Source: Girardia tigrina
Taxonomy: Eukaryota > Platyhelminthes > Tricladida > Dugesiidae
Reading direction: 5' to 3'
Assembly (NCBI GenBank): GCA_001938485.1
Contig: MQRK01185281.1
Span: 1,691 to 65,690, forward strand
Length of the DNA stretch: 64,000 nt
In this document: piece after piece, positions 54,151-64,000 of the stretch
How the letters are laid out: every line of letters starts with the position of its first letter
Position numbering within the stretch: the stretch's first letter is position 1
Notes under the pieces: model-generated
Told to the model about the DNA's origin: nothing
The model's database searches: none
Seen by the model: only the letters and a program-made list of their open reading frames with translations
Made by a program: the position numbers and the translations under genes

Positions 54151-54666
54151 TCCATCAATTAATTAATCAATTGAAATGAGGAATTTTAATTTCTTGTCCT
54201 CTGATGCGTTTGGGGTTGACTACAGAAATCGGATATTACTTTTCTTGCTGACTGACTCTCAGATTCCTCCACTTATTCACCCCGTTCTTTTGTCAAGACC
54301 TCCCTCCTTCAACCGCCTAGCCGACACAATACCCACTCGACCACTTCAATCTTTGACCGCTCACTCAACCTTGCCTAATTGATCTCGCTCCATTGACTAT
54401 TCTTCGCTTTCACTCGCGTTGTCTCCGTTCCGGTCGATCCGCATCGCTGGAACAAATCGCCGGTTCTATCAAAATATAAACTTCATACGTCACTGGACAC
54501 AATAGAACAATATTTGATTAAAAAGTAATAAAGTCGATCAGCGCAGTCACAAATGTATCAGTTTATGCATTTATATCGGTCACGACCATTATCAAATGTG
54601 TATAAATGTATAAAACTAATACTCAATGAGTTGCGTTTTCGTTGCGTCAAAGTCCGACAAACGTCA

Positions 54667-55098
54667 TCAAAATAATAAATTATCAATGAAACGATTGACT
54701 TGTTTATATATGAAATCGTCTCGCGTGTTCGCCGTGTTCGCCGAGTGCTGCACACCGGTGACGTAATCTCGCCATCGATTAGTAACCGATTTATTTGCGA
54801 GATTCTGCACCATCATCGACTGCGGTGTGTTCGCGTCATCGAATATTTGCGTATTCGTGTGCACACGCGTTCGCGGATTAATGATGAATCGAGGAGTGAT
54901 TGTGTCAACTGATTGCACTGTGCTGTCGGTGCACGATTGTTGTCCGAGAGTCTGTGAGTCACCGGCGGAATCTGTCGAAGATTCGCTCTTCCGGATGTGA
55001 TGACGACGACATTCATTATCACGTTTACTATTTGTTGTCCGGTTATTGCGGTCTTCAAACACAGCGAATTCTCGTTCTGATGCTGGTTCTCGAAGACA
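54667..55098 (-). CDS. Unassigned host coding exon, disordered polar protein
   Basis: Open on the minus strand for about 143 codons: NLRCLREPASEREFAVFED, NSKRDNECRRHHIRKSES, SVDTITPRFIINPRTR, TPQSMMVQNLANKSV, RWRDYVTGVQHSA, FIYKQVNRFIDNLLF, TGA. Rich in Ser, Asn, Arg and Thr with no hydrophobic core, so probably intrinsically disordered. No start Met at the 5' end; an AG acceptor at about 55093-55099 is possible. CpG content is higher than in the flanks. No family recognised. Confidence 0.4.
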   Translation of the reverse strand, partial: CLREPASEREFAVFEDRNNRTTNSKRDNECRRHHIRKSESSTDSAGDSQTLGQQSCTDSTVQSVDTITPRFIINPRTRVHTNTQIFDDANTPQSMMVQNLANKSVTNRWRDYVTGVQHSANTANTRDDFIYKQVNRFIDNLLF

Positions 55099-55599
55099 CC
55101 GTAAATTGTCTCATCTTAAGGGGGTGGTTACTATTTTACGTATGGGATTCAGGGGGACGAGCAAACATTAGAATTGTTAGAGCTTCTAATGGCGACCAGG
55201 GGGTTACTCTTTTGTCCGTGAACTAAATCCACGGTGATTCTGTTCTCTTTCTCCTAATCTGTCTTCTTAATATATTTATCTATTTTATTTTTATCTGTAC
55301 AAAATTCATATGGAACCGCTCTCTCGACTCATCAATAATTAATTTGGAAAACTCATCGATGTTTGAGCACGGACAAATCAGTCTCGCTCTCTCGGGACAA
55401 ATTTGTCTTTTTTCTGACTTTGCCAAATGAAAAGAAAATAATTTTCTTTAAACTTAAGATCAAACAAACCAGGAAACGTTTCCCCCCTCGAAAATTAAAT
55501 GAATTAAAGATGGAATTCTTCCTTGTCGAGGAGGTTGATGAACCATGCGAAAGGGGTCATGAAGAGGCAGCTTATTCACCCCTCTTTCTACGGAAGTAA

Positions 55600-57480
55600 C
55601 TTTGATCTTCTCTTTCTTTCGCTGAAACTTTTGATTTAAAAGGGACTTAAACGACCCTCACTACCTGGAAGTTTGCAACGAGAAGAGTAGTTGTAGCCCT
55701 AAGTACCAGAGATGAGTTCTCTCGTTCAAATCTTCCAAGAAATAGTGTTCGGGGTCGATTGAAATATCGCCTATATTCCGTGAATGCATTTGCGTGACGG
55801 ATTGAAGAAAATGTAGAAATTATTCAAAATCGTTTCAAAAAAACAAAGATTGCTTGAGTAGATTGAGGAGAATGAGCTTGCACGAGACTCATTAAATATT
55901 TATGGGTCGAATCGTTTGTTTATTTTCATTCTTTTGTTGGGGAGCACTGACGAAAGAGTGTTGTTTCTATCGCGCTAGGCGGCCGTAACTAATGCTTATC
56001 GATTCTGGGTTGACGGGGTTCCCTTTCTTGGAGTGTCATTGTTCCCTAAGCAAAGTCACAGGGGGAGGATTCACATATAAATATTATAAATACTTAAAAA
56101 ATTGATAAAGTAGGAAAAGACAGAGCAGTCGACACACGAAAGATTTTCTAATTATGAGGCCCCGTAAAAGAGCAGGCCCCCTCATGAATGCCTTACCCCA
56201 ACAACGAGAGCCAGCAAAAATTTTATCGATTTAATTTTTGTTAATAATATTTTTCAAATCATTTTTAATATTTTTTAATTCAAAATGTTTTTATTCGATG
56301 ATAATTTTTTGTAATTTTTATTAATTTGCTAAAATTAACTTCGCGGCCAAACTTGTTCTGTGCGGTCTTTTCTACGCGTCTTTGGTTTCTGATGTCCCTG
56401 TCTTTTTTCCGACTTCTTTGCTTACGGCTCTTAATTTTGAGGGGGCACGAAAAGGGACCCACAAAACAGGTTTGGATTTAATATTTTAAGTGTCAACGTC
56501 GGAAATTGACAAATAAAAATAATAAAATAATAAAAATTAATGAAAATGATTTATTTTCCAAAGTTTGTTAAACTCTGAGAAATCTTTAAACCAAACATTT
56601 TACGTCTTTAATCAAACAAATGTTACACCTTCTAACTACCAGTGAGGTCTCACTTGACCCCAAGAAAACTTCGAGCAATTACATGATGCGACGGAAAAAT
56701 ACGGTGAACTTCCCTGTCTGAGATCAGGTGTGGGTAAAAAATGAGATAAGAAATGAAGGGAATGGCAGATATTAAGCACGATCCACCATCATAGGAAGGG
56801 TTCATGAGAGAGTTATAAACTCGAGAAAAAAGACATAAAAGAAAAGTGAGAAATGTCGAAAATTTAAAAAATTTTACAGAAAAGGGCCAATGTTTGGAAT
56901 TCAGAAATGTTTTTTAAATTTTGTGAAAGAATGTAAAATTAAATACACCAATTAAAATGTAGAAGACTTATAAAATATAAAACTATTTGATGATTGTAAA
57001 AGAAATTTTACAATTAATAAAATTTAATGAAACTATTAAATGATTGTTGATGTTCGTATAAAATTATGAGATGTGATTAAAGGTAATTAATAGAGAATGT
57101 TGATAAAGATTTTTAAATTTATCAAATTTCACGAAATGATTAAATATTTGATAATGTTAAAGTAACTTAAAATCGATAAAACTTATGAAAGGTAAAATGT
57201 CGGATCTCACAACTCATGCAACTGGAGCTGTGTAGTGCCTCTTGCTGACACGGCACAGTGTGACTGCTGTAGAACCGTTTGTCACTAAGCACTAACAGTT
57301 ACACTTTTGAACGAATATATTAAACCAAAAAGTTGTATTGGGGTCGCTAGCGATCGAACTGGTAGTTAAAATTTTAAAATTCCAACTTAATTTATCAAAT
57401 AAATGATTTAATGTTTATTTTTGTGCTTCTCGATTTATAATAAAAATGATAAGACAAATAATAATTACCCAAATCGATGG
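55600..57480. other. No convincing gene
   Basis: AT-rich. A Lys/Arg-rich minus-strand frame at 56280-56462 (PLKIKSRKQRSRKKDRDI) could be an exon but has no further support. Confidence 0.35.
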
Positions 57481-57528
57481 AGTTACATTGACTTCTTCTT
57501 TCTTTTTCCCTTCCAAAATCGATCTTCA

Positions 57529-57714
57529 GAGAGACGGATAACAATGGAGCCAAATGTATTGGGGCCAATAAACATCGGGTTGAATAAGACAAAAATCCCC
57601 CAGCAAAAAAAGCGGATCAATGTTAATTGCGGCACATCAATGCTTCGCAAAAAAAACATTTGCGAAGAAATACTAATGGGCAGAAAGAATTTCCTACAGA
57701 GGACATCTAAATAA
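57529..57714 (+). CDS. Possible exon behind a strong acceptor
   Basis: A long pyrimidine tract ending CGATCTTCAG (57519-57528) is followed by a frame with ATG at 57544: MEPNVLGPINIGLNKTKI, RINVNCGTSMLRKKNI, EEILMGRKNFLQRTSK, stop. The opposite strand is also open and hydrophobic, so the call is weak. Confidence 0.25.
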   Translation, partial: ERRITMEPNVLGPINIGLNKTKIPQQKKRINVNCGTSMLRKKNICEEILMGRKNFLQRTSK

Positions 57715-58132
57715 CTGGCAAAAATACCGTGATTGTCCAAAAATTTCCCCCATTAATAAAAGTTTCAATGCAAATCATGACATTGCTTGGAAGTACTTAT
57801 GCTGGCGAGCAATTATTTTTCGCAATGACAATTAATAAAAGCGACAGTAGATCAATGTCACACGAAATACGATTGTAATTTTGCGTCAAAGTGTCTTAGT
57901 CATCTATGACTGCGAAAATACCACCTGTTAAGAAACTACTTCCCCGCTTTGCATTAAAATTTACGTACTTTCCAATAGCTATAATCACGTTTTATTTCAT
58001 TGGCATTTTTATCTTTCTTCTTTCTTTTTGACCTTATCCGTGGGTACACCCCAATATACACAAGCTTTCGTCATATCTCTTTATTTGTAGCCTATTTTCT
58101 CAGACATTCCATGTTCAATCCACTCCATTCTT

Positions 58133-58252
58133 TTAAATTGTCTTCCATTGTTTCTTTGGAACTTCAGCGTCCTCCTCTTGATGGTCTCTATTAGCAACAT
58201 CACAATTTGCGTGTAAACATTTATTAAGAACACAAACATTTTCACTAGCAAT
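58133..58252 (-). CDS. Small Cys-containing ORF, dispersed family copy D (start ATT)
   Basis: Aligned with the other copies the frame reads (I)ASENVCVLNKCLHANC, DVANRDHQEEDAEVPKK, QWKTI, stop. ATT stands at the position of the shared ATG, so this copy either starts elsewhere, is spliced to an upstream exon, or is dead. The NKC...DVxNR pattern matches copy C (INKCC...DVVNR). Its upstream block lies 278 bp away. Confidence 0.45.
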   Translation of the reverse strand: MASENVCVLNKCLHANCDVANRDHQEEDAEVPKKQWKTI

Positions 58253-58529
58253 TTCATTCTTGATTAATATGTTTTGTACCTATATTCAAATCTTTAAATT
58301 AATTAATGGGACAAAATTAATATTAACTTGTAATTTTCCAAAATTTTATGGGATAAAAATTCGTTAAGTAATTTTAAAAATAAAAATCAGTTCTGAAAAT
58401 ATATTACATTTAATAAGTTAAAATCATTTACTGAAAATATTATTAAAATTCATAATTATCAAACTTTAATTAATTAGTACTTTAATTTAATATCATTAAA
58501 TTAATTTCATTGGATTCAAATAATCAATC

Positions 58530-58621
58530 AATAAACATATCAATCCCATCTGAGTAGGAGAGTCACAAATCTAAACAGTATACAAACAACAAATTTACAA
58601 CATTCCAAATTATCCATCACA
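58530..58621 (-). repeat. Conserved upstream block of the small-ORF family, copy D
   Basis: Minus strand contains GACTCTCCTACTCAG followed by ATGGGATTGATATG, preceded by a T-rich, GTGATGG-containing stretch like the other copies. Confidence 0.55.
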
Positions 58622-59314
58622 ATCTTTTCTATTGTTCCCAGTCTTTTAGATAGTTTTATAGGGTCGTTATAACTATAATTTTGTTCACAAAGGAGGCATA
58701 AGTGTTTACAACCTGGTGATTAGATTATTGTGTTAAAATTTTAACATTTTTCATGCGTGCAACCCGCTCAAAATTTTCAAGTTGTCCTGGGCACGTAGTG
58801 AAAAGATTTATGCTCCCCGATTTACATGAGATTAAAGATAAACAGATAATTTTTATGTTAAAAATTCAAAAATTAATAAAAATCGAATTAATTATTAATT
58901 TTTTAAAGTAGTAAGAAAAGTTGAATTCGTCAACAGTCGAATTTTTCATCGGGGAAAATTTTTAATAAATTATTTTTCCATAATTAAATTAAATTAATTA
59001 TTTATTTGGTTGAGAGAATTCACAAATTTTCGAAAATTCAAATTTATTTAATTTAGAGAAAAATATTTTCGGATTTTTCATAATTTTAAAATAAATTATT
59101 TCCAAAAAAACATGTCTTTTTTGTCTTCTGTTTCTTTTAAGTTTTCTTCTTTTTTTGTCTTTTTCTTTTTTTCTTTGTGAATAAATAATTAAAATTTTGA
59201 ATATTGATTTTTAGACGTTTTTTCTTGTTATTTTTTTAATTAAAAATAAAAAAAGCCTAATAACAGCCTACCGCTATATAAAAGGGACTTAAATCTGAAA
59301 TTTCAATTAGTCAA

Positions 59315-59337
59315 CTGAAGATGCCAATATGGCGAAA
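59315..59337 (+). ncRNA. Hammerhead ribozyme-like core, isolated
   Basis: CTGAAGA, stem-loop GCCA-ATA-TGGC, GAAA, followed by CTAGTATTGC. Both invariant boxes are intact. No Penelope-like coding sequence was seen nearby, but this form is found at the ends of such elements. Stems I and III are unverified. Confidence 0.5.
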
Positions 59338-59424
59338 CTAGTATTGCAAAATAAAAATAAATGTTTGGAAAAATGGCTATTTTTTTGTTTTATTAATCCG
59401 ATTGCCATTGGAATTAATTGAAAA

Positions 59425-59456
59425 GTATATGTATATATATATATATATATATATAA
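59425..59456. repeat. (TA)n microsatellite
   Basis: About 13 TA units. Confidence 0.85.
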
Positions 59457-59631
59457 AGTAAGCTAATAAAACAAATGGAAAAAAAGCAAAAAGTAGTTGA
59501 TGAAAAGCCCCGACTCATCGACTATCTCATCCGTGTATGCTAACACATTAATCTTGCTCGACCGGTGCAGCAAGTATTACGTGGCTTTTGGCAAAAAAAG
59601 TAATTTTGAAAGATCGCTGATAACGTTTTTC

Positions 59632-59865
59632 TTAGAATTTTCTTCTTACGAAAAATGATAAATCATATACAAATGTTAGGGAACATGTTTGGAAAGCCTG
59701 TCTAAATGAAACAGCTCCTCGACCGAAGATGCGACTGAAGATGACCTTGGTCAAAGGTGCAATGGAAAACATCTCGATCAGAGCTGCTACACAAATTATA
59801 TCGTTGCGGTCATTAAATGAGTTATAACTCTCCAATATATTGAGAAGATCAATTAACAAGTAAAT
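59632..59865 (-). CDS. Unassigned open frame, possible terminal exon
   Basis: Minus-strand frame: LLIDLLNILESYNSFNDR, NDIICVAALIEMFSIAPL, TKVIFSRIFGRGAVSF, TFVYDLSFFVRRKF, stop. Natural-looking composition with helical, hydrophobic character. No Met at the 5' end and no family recognised. Confidence 0.3.
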   Translation of the reverse strand: MYLLIDLLNILESYNSFNDRNDIICVAALIEMFSIAPLTKVIFSRIFGRGAVSFRQAFQTCSLTFVYDLSFFVRRKF

Positions 59866-60245
59866 AATTAAGGATCAACAAACTTCATGATCCTCAAGTT
59901 GTGAAAGAAGGAGAATCTTTCATTGATAATTTACTGCATCTTTCAAAGAACTGAAAACTTTTACCATTACATATCTTCTTTTCTTGTATATTAATTCATT
60001 TAAATTAAAGGTGTAATCATCTTACTTTTGTTTAATCATGTTTTTAACTTGTGTTAAAAACGAGTATTGGTTGATGTAGATAAACTAATTATAAAAGGGG
60101 TCGAATAATATAAATATAATGTAAAAAGTTTAATTTAAAAAATAATAAATAACAAATATAATTACAAGATAACAAATAAAGAAGAACCTCACAAGATTGG
60201 AGCAAACAAGAAGATAGATTTTTATAATGAATCAAATATCTTACG

Positions 60246-60391
60246 TCATGCGATTTGGGCGGTGGGGTAAAACTGATCGGCGATACCAGGAAGAAGGACG
60301 ACAAAAATAATAATTATCGATACGAATGTTTCAACGAATCTCTCGGAAACGATCTCCTGAGAAGTGTTAAATTTTCGTTTAACGAATTTAT
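60246..60391 (-). CDS. 3'-terminal exon of an unassigned membrane protein gene
   Basis: A very good acceptor (ATTTTTTTTCAG) leads into 47 codons read from the third exon base: KFVKRKFNTSQEIVSERF, then a hydrophobic segment of about 16-18 residues, FVSIIIIFVVLLPGIA, then DQFYPTAQIA and TGA. This looks like a single C-terminal membrane segment with a short tail. A GTAAG donor directly after the stop (60240-60244) leaves room for alternative splicing. Upstream exons were not found. Confidence 0.4.
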
Positions 60392-61472
60392 CTGAAAAAA
60401 ATAATTTCAATTGTCCCTTCACTGGTTGTTAAAAGTTCACTGCAACAGCCAAAGCAATGCTAAATCATGGAACATCCGTACATGGTTGGTCGTTTTTTAC
60501 TGTGGGTACGAAGAGATATCGCAAGCAGAAAGCTGACAACTTCGTGGGAGGCCTATCGGGGGCTGCAAGTGTTTTTTAATTGGGATGGACCCTCTAAAGA
60601 GCCTATGGCTCAGTACCATTGAAAGTAATGGGAGACCCACGTCATTCACCTAGTAATAAAGTTCTTTATCAGTTAATCAGCTCATAATATAGAAACTGTC
60701 TGCACGCAATCATTATAATCGATCTAGGAATATTAACCGAAAGAATTTTTCTGTCCTTTTTTATAATTCTACGACCTCCGGATACAGAAGTGTGACCTGA
60801 AATAAATTAAGAATAACAAGCGCTCGGATAAGGAGCGTATTGATTAGCTTACCTTGATTTTTTACCGAACGAGAAATCGAAGCTCGTTTCAATAATATGA
60901 AGTCACAGAGAAAAGTTTGTCTGAAGAGACAATATTATAGTATTAATTCTTTTAATTTTAAAATTTATAACTGATAAATCATTCGTGGCAACATCGTTCA
61001 TCAATAGCGCCATAAATAATTCAAAAAATTAAATTAATGATAATGATAAATCAAAATTATAATAATTTTAATAATTTGTTTCTTCCTTCTGAATCCATCC
61101 TACAGGAGACGGTCGCTGAAATCATGACCTCCCAGTAGGCACTGGAAAAGAGAGAAGAAAACATAAAAATAATATAAAATAATAATCCCTTTTACAAAAA
61201 ATAATAAATGTTAAAATATACAAAAATATATAACATACATATGGGCTAATATACCGTATTCATTGTTGTTATATTTCGTTAAATAAACAGAAAATCAGAT
61301 ACTTATATTTTGTTTGCTCTTATATGTTTATATTTGGAAAAAACGATGACTTTTGATGCATGTATATTTTGTTTGTCTTCGTTTGTTGTTTACTTAGGAA
61401 AGACAAACAAAATGTCTCGAGACTGAAAAAAAGAATCTCAAATGAGAGAAATCAAGTTGAAGAAAGTTTGAC

Positions 61473-61632
61473 TGAGGAATATTTTAAATTGTTTGAATGT
61501 GTGAATGTATGGATGATGCATGTTGATTTGAGTACGTTGAAATTAGAATGGTGATTCTCCCACCCAGATGGAAATTGGTATTTATTGTATTGAAAGTGAT
61601 CGACTATTCGAACATAATTAAAATAATCATTT
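61473..61632 (+). repeat. Conserved upstream block of the small-ORF family, copy B
   Basis: TGAGGAATATTTTAAATTG, later GATTCTCCCACCCAG and ATGGAAATTGG. Closely matches copy A at 28709, and the similarity continues to the ORF. Confidence 0.75.
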
Positions 61633-61889
61633 GATAAGTTCATATTTTTAAGATTAAAAATCAAAATTAAGTTTGATATTAAAAAAAACAAAATCATTTA
61701 ATTAGATTTAAATTAAATTCATTTTTATAATTTTATAATTTTTTTATTATTTTGAGTTTTTATTGAGAAATGGTTAAAATTTATTATTTTTAATTAAAGT
61801 TCTTATGAAGTAAATATTTTAAAAAGAATTAGAAAAATTGTTCGAATAATCATGATTAAAAATAGAAATTAAAAAAGCTAATTTGAGCG

Positions 61890-62012
61890 ATGTCCAACAG
61901 TGAAAGATCTTGCGAAAGTTGTAATGACTCCAAATGTGATAATAATAAAGATGCTAATGAAAATTGTCTTAATCTTCTTAACATTGACAATAATTTTACG
62001 ACAAATCTCTGA
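61890..62012 (+). CDS. Small Cys-containing ORF, dispersed family copy B
   Basis: A 40-residue ORF: MSNSERSCESCNDSKC, DNNKDANENCLNLLNI, DNNFTTNL, TGA. It is the closest relative of copy A (29131). A second open stretch directly after the stop in another frame (DNGDKISDSKSYELKR) suggests the protein may once have been longer or be spliced. Its upstream block begins about 417 bp before the ATG and ends 258 bp before it. Confidence 0.55.
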   Translation: MSNSERSCESCNDSKCDNNKDANENCLNLLNIDNNFTTNL

Positions 62013-62654
62013 CTACCGACAATGGTGACAAGATTTCGGACAGCAAGTCTTATGAATTGAAAAGACACTCTTCTTGGCGATTATCATTGTTATTGTGAGG
62101 TCCAGGAATACATTCTCATGATAAATCAGGTAAAGACATTTTTGACACTTTTATTTAATAATTTTACTACTCTAAATTAATTTCTTTGTTTTTAAATTTA
62201 TTTAATTTAAAAATTTCAATACTTTAAATTTTATCCAAACATTTCTTTTTAAATATTATTAATATTGTAACTTTATACCACATTTTATCGGCTTCACTTT
62301 TTTTACAATAAATTTCTATTTTTTACTTTTATAATTTAATATTAATTGAAAATGTTTTATTTAATTCAAAAATTTAAAAGAATTTCTCAAATCTTCACAA
62401 TTATTATTATGATTATAATTATTATTTTTATAATATTAATAATAATAATAATTATTATAATTAATATATATTTAGGCACTCGACTTTCTATATCGATTTA
62501 TTATTTTTATAATTTTGATTACAAATCATTTTGTTTAGTTTTAAGCCATCATTTTTTTAAATTTTATTGTGATTTTTAGTATATTTTTCAATGTTACTCT
62601 CATTTACTGTCAATATTGACTTTTTGCGGTTTCTGATTAGGTTGAAGTCAGATA

Positions 62655-63303
62655 CGTGGTGCGTTCAATAAGTACCTGACCTATAATAAAACATAATAGA
62701 AAAATTTAGTTTTTATGTATGATTAAATAAATTTAAATGGGTTTTAATTTCAGTAATTGATTTGTTTTATCAAAAGCATTGAAATTTTTATGGTGACATT
62801 TTGAATTTTTGTTAGTGTGATGATTTCAGACGTAGAACATTGCAGTGTTATCAAGATCTTTGTGTTGCAGAAGAAGACGTGCAATGAAATCTATGATCTT
62901 TTGAAACACGTCACTAAGGTTTCTCCGAAAATGCGTTAGTGCACACAGTGTAACATTTCTCGGGTCACAATTGACGGTGCCTGACTAGTGCTTGTAGATT
63001 ATCCGCCGCACAAACCATATTTGGTACCAAGCGATTTTTTAAATAATCCTTTGAGAAGTATCCAATTTGGATCCATAGGTGGTTTAAAGGTTGCCCGGGA
63101 GGATTTCTTCCTCCGAACGCCGTCCAGAATTATTCAAAACGCTGTTTTCTGAGTTTATTATTCTTTGGTGGATGTGTGTCGAGTGAAATGGATATTGTGA
63201 TGAAAAATGATCCCTACTTACGTTAAGCTTGTTATGTTATAAAAGTGGTCCTTTATGCAATTCGTTTATTTAGTCAGGCCGAGTATTTATTGAGCGCACC
63301 ACG
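62655..63303. mobile_element. Internally deleted mariner-type element with both terminal repeats
   Basis: Ends CGTGGTGCGTTCAATAAGTA (left) and TATTTATTGAGCGCACCACG (right) are inverted repeats, with TA on the left flank. Inside, the plus strand keeps only an N-terminal helix-turn-helix remnant (HCSVIKIFVLQKKTCNE, IYDLLKHVTKVSPKMR). At about 650 bp it is half the length of a complete element. Confidence 0.65.
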
Positions 63304-63550
63304 TCTACTCTAACTTCTATTTATATTTCATTTCAAAATAAAATATATTTTACGGTAAAATATAAAATCACAAGCCCAAATCAAAAATCTCAGATCTAAA
63401 TTATATTTCAAGTATAATTAAAATATAAAATACTAAATCGAAGTACAAAATCTAAAGCCAAAATAAAATCTGAATTTAAAATGAATACTAAATATTATTA
63501 TTAAATTCTATATTCATTTAACTCAATAATGTATGTTGTAAATATAATTC

Positions 63551-63556
63551 TTTATT
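63551..63556 (-). terminator. Polyadenylation signal
   Basis: AATAAA on the minus strand, 45 bp after the stop of the exon at 63601-63807. Confidence 0.5.
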
Positions 63557-63600
63557 ATAATTTATAAAGTTAATATATTTCTAGATTTTCTTTTCAAATG

Positions 63601-63807
63601 CTAATGAGGATTGTCTCTATCCGTGAGGGATGTCGATTGTAACGATATCAGTTGAAATGAGCTTCTTTTTGAGCGGGCTTGGATGGCTTTGCAGTGATAC
63701 GAATTCAATTCCCAGAACACATTCTTCACGTCTCCCTCTTTACAACCCTCAAATAATTTATGCCACCCCTCATCAGATGCTCCAATGCGACTGCAAATAA
63801 ACTCCAT
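63601..63807 (-). CDS. 3'-terminal exon of an unassigned host gene
   Basis: The frame reads SRIGASDEGWHKLFEGCK, EGDVKNVFWELNSYHC, KAIQARSKRSSFQLISLQ, STSLTDRDNPH, TAG. A splice acceptor (TTTATTTGCAG) lies at 63791-63801, so the exon more likely starts at 63790; the ATG at 63807 is an alternative. Trp/Cys-containing, conserved-looking core followed by a Ser/Thr tail. I do not recognise the family. A polyadenylation signal follows the stop. Confidence 0.45.
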   Translation of the reverse strand: MEFICSRIGASDEGWHKLFEGCKEGDVKNVFWELNSYHCKAIQARSKRSSFQLISLQSTSLTDRDNPH

Positions 63808-64000
63808 TAACTTGAAATAACTTCAAATTTTTTCGATTGGGGCAACATTTGATCTCAAATTGCTCAAATGTCTTCTTGGAAATAGTTTTAAATTTTTATA
63901 TTGAAATGAAAATAATTTATTTCTGAATTTCAATTAATATTTGAGTACCCGAATGACGGTGAGTATTTCCATCTGATGCATCCATCGCGCCCATCGTCGT

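Noticed and set aside
1-64000. tRNA, rRNA, CRISPR arrays, operon-like bacterial clusters
   Set aside because: None seen: no cloverleaf with conserved boxes, no rRNA core sequence, no spaced direct repeats with unique spacers.
1-64000. LTR retroelements or capsid-bearing elements
   Set aside because: No long direct terminal repeats and no gag-, integrase- or capsid-like reading was recognised; the GC-rich island at 42950-44090 could not be assigned to one.
1-64000. Firm assignment to dicyemids or another mesozoan group
   Set aside because: Short introns are suggestive but not diagnostic; no marker gene in the window allows placement.

Overview
The window is AT-rich animal DNA, probably from a small or parasitic bilaterian. 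Evidence for an animal: a serotonin-type GPCR, GT-AG introns, AATAAA signals after several stop codons, and animal transposon families (mariner, Tc1, hAT, pogo, piggyBac, Penelope-like). Where exon frames fix both splice sites, several introns are very short (23, 33, 44, 50 and 53 bp, and one of 21 or 24 bp). Introns this small are typical of a few compact lineages such as dicyemids, but the window does not settle the phylum. Two assembly gaps (N) lie at 19709-19953 and 36011-36559.

Layout. 1-2000: a 21-bp tandem array, a chimeric Tc1/mariner-type transposase and a truncated mariner. 2000-6750: a theta/nu-type DNA polymerase gene fragment (minus) between two copies of a small Cys-containing ORF family. 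8990-14520: host exons, mainly an MCM-domain gene resembling MCMDC2 (minus), with a decayed mariner against one exon; the mariner 3' end is duplicated tail to tail as a long hairpin. 15000-33500: a transposon graveyard with a hAT-type MITE, Penelope-like endonuclease relics, hAT, pogo, piggyBac, Tc1 and a second hAT. 36600-44100: one host exon, a hAT-type non-autonomous element with a perfect 8-bp target duplication, a mariner with both ends, and an unusual GC-rich coding-like island. 45900-49100: a mariner, then the one clearly intact gene, a two-exon 5-HT2-like receptor. 49400-55100: polypurine and G-quadruplex tracts, a Penelope-like fragment flanked by inverted hammerhead-like motifs, and unassigned minus-strand exons. 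55600-63810: mostly AT-rich, with two more small-ORF family copies, an isolated hammerhead-like motif, an internally deleted mariner-type element and terminal exons of unassigned minus-strand genes.

The most unusual signal is a dispersed family of six loci (near 2.2, 6.4, 29.1, 44.9, 58.2 and 61.9 kb). Each has a conserved block of about 90-160 bp, holding a pyrimidine-rich stretch and CAG in front of ATGG in most copies, lying 240-278 bp upstream of a 22-70 codon ORF. Four of the ORFs share a start of the type MSNSE/ASEN with spaced cysteines; the other two share a YES-DKDC start. I do not recognise the family.
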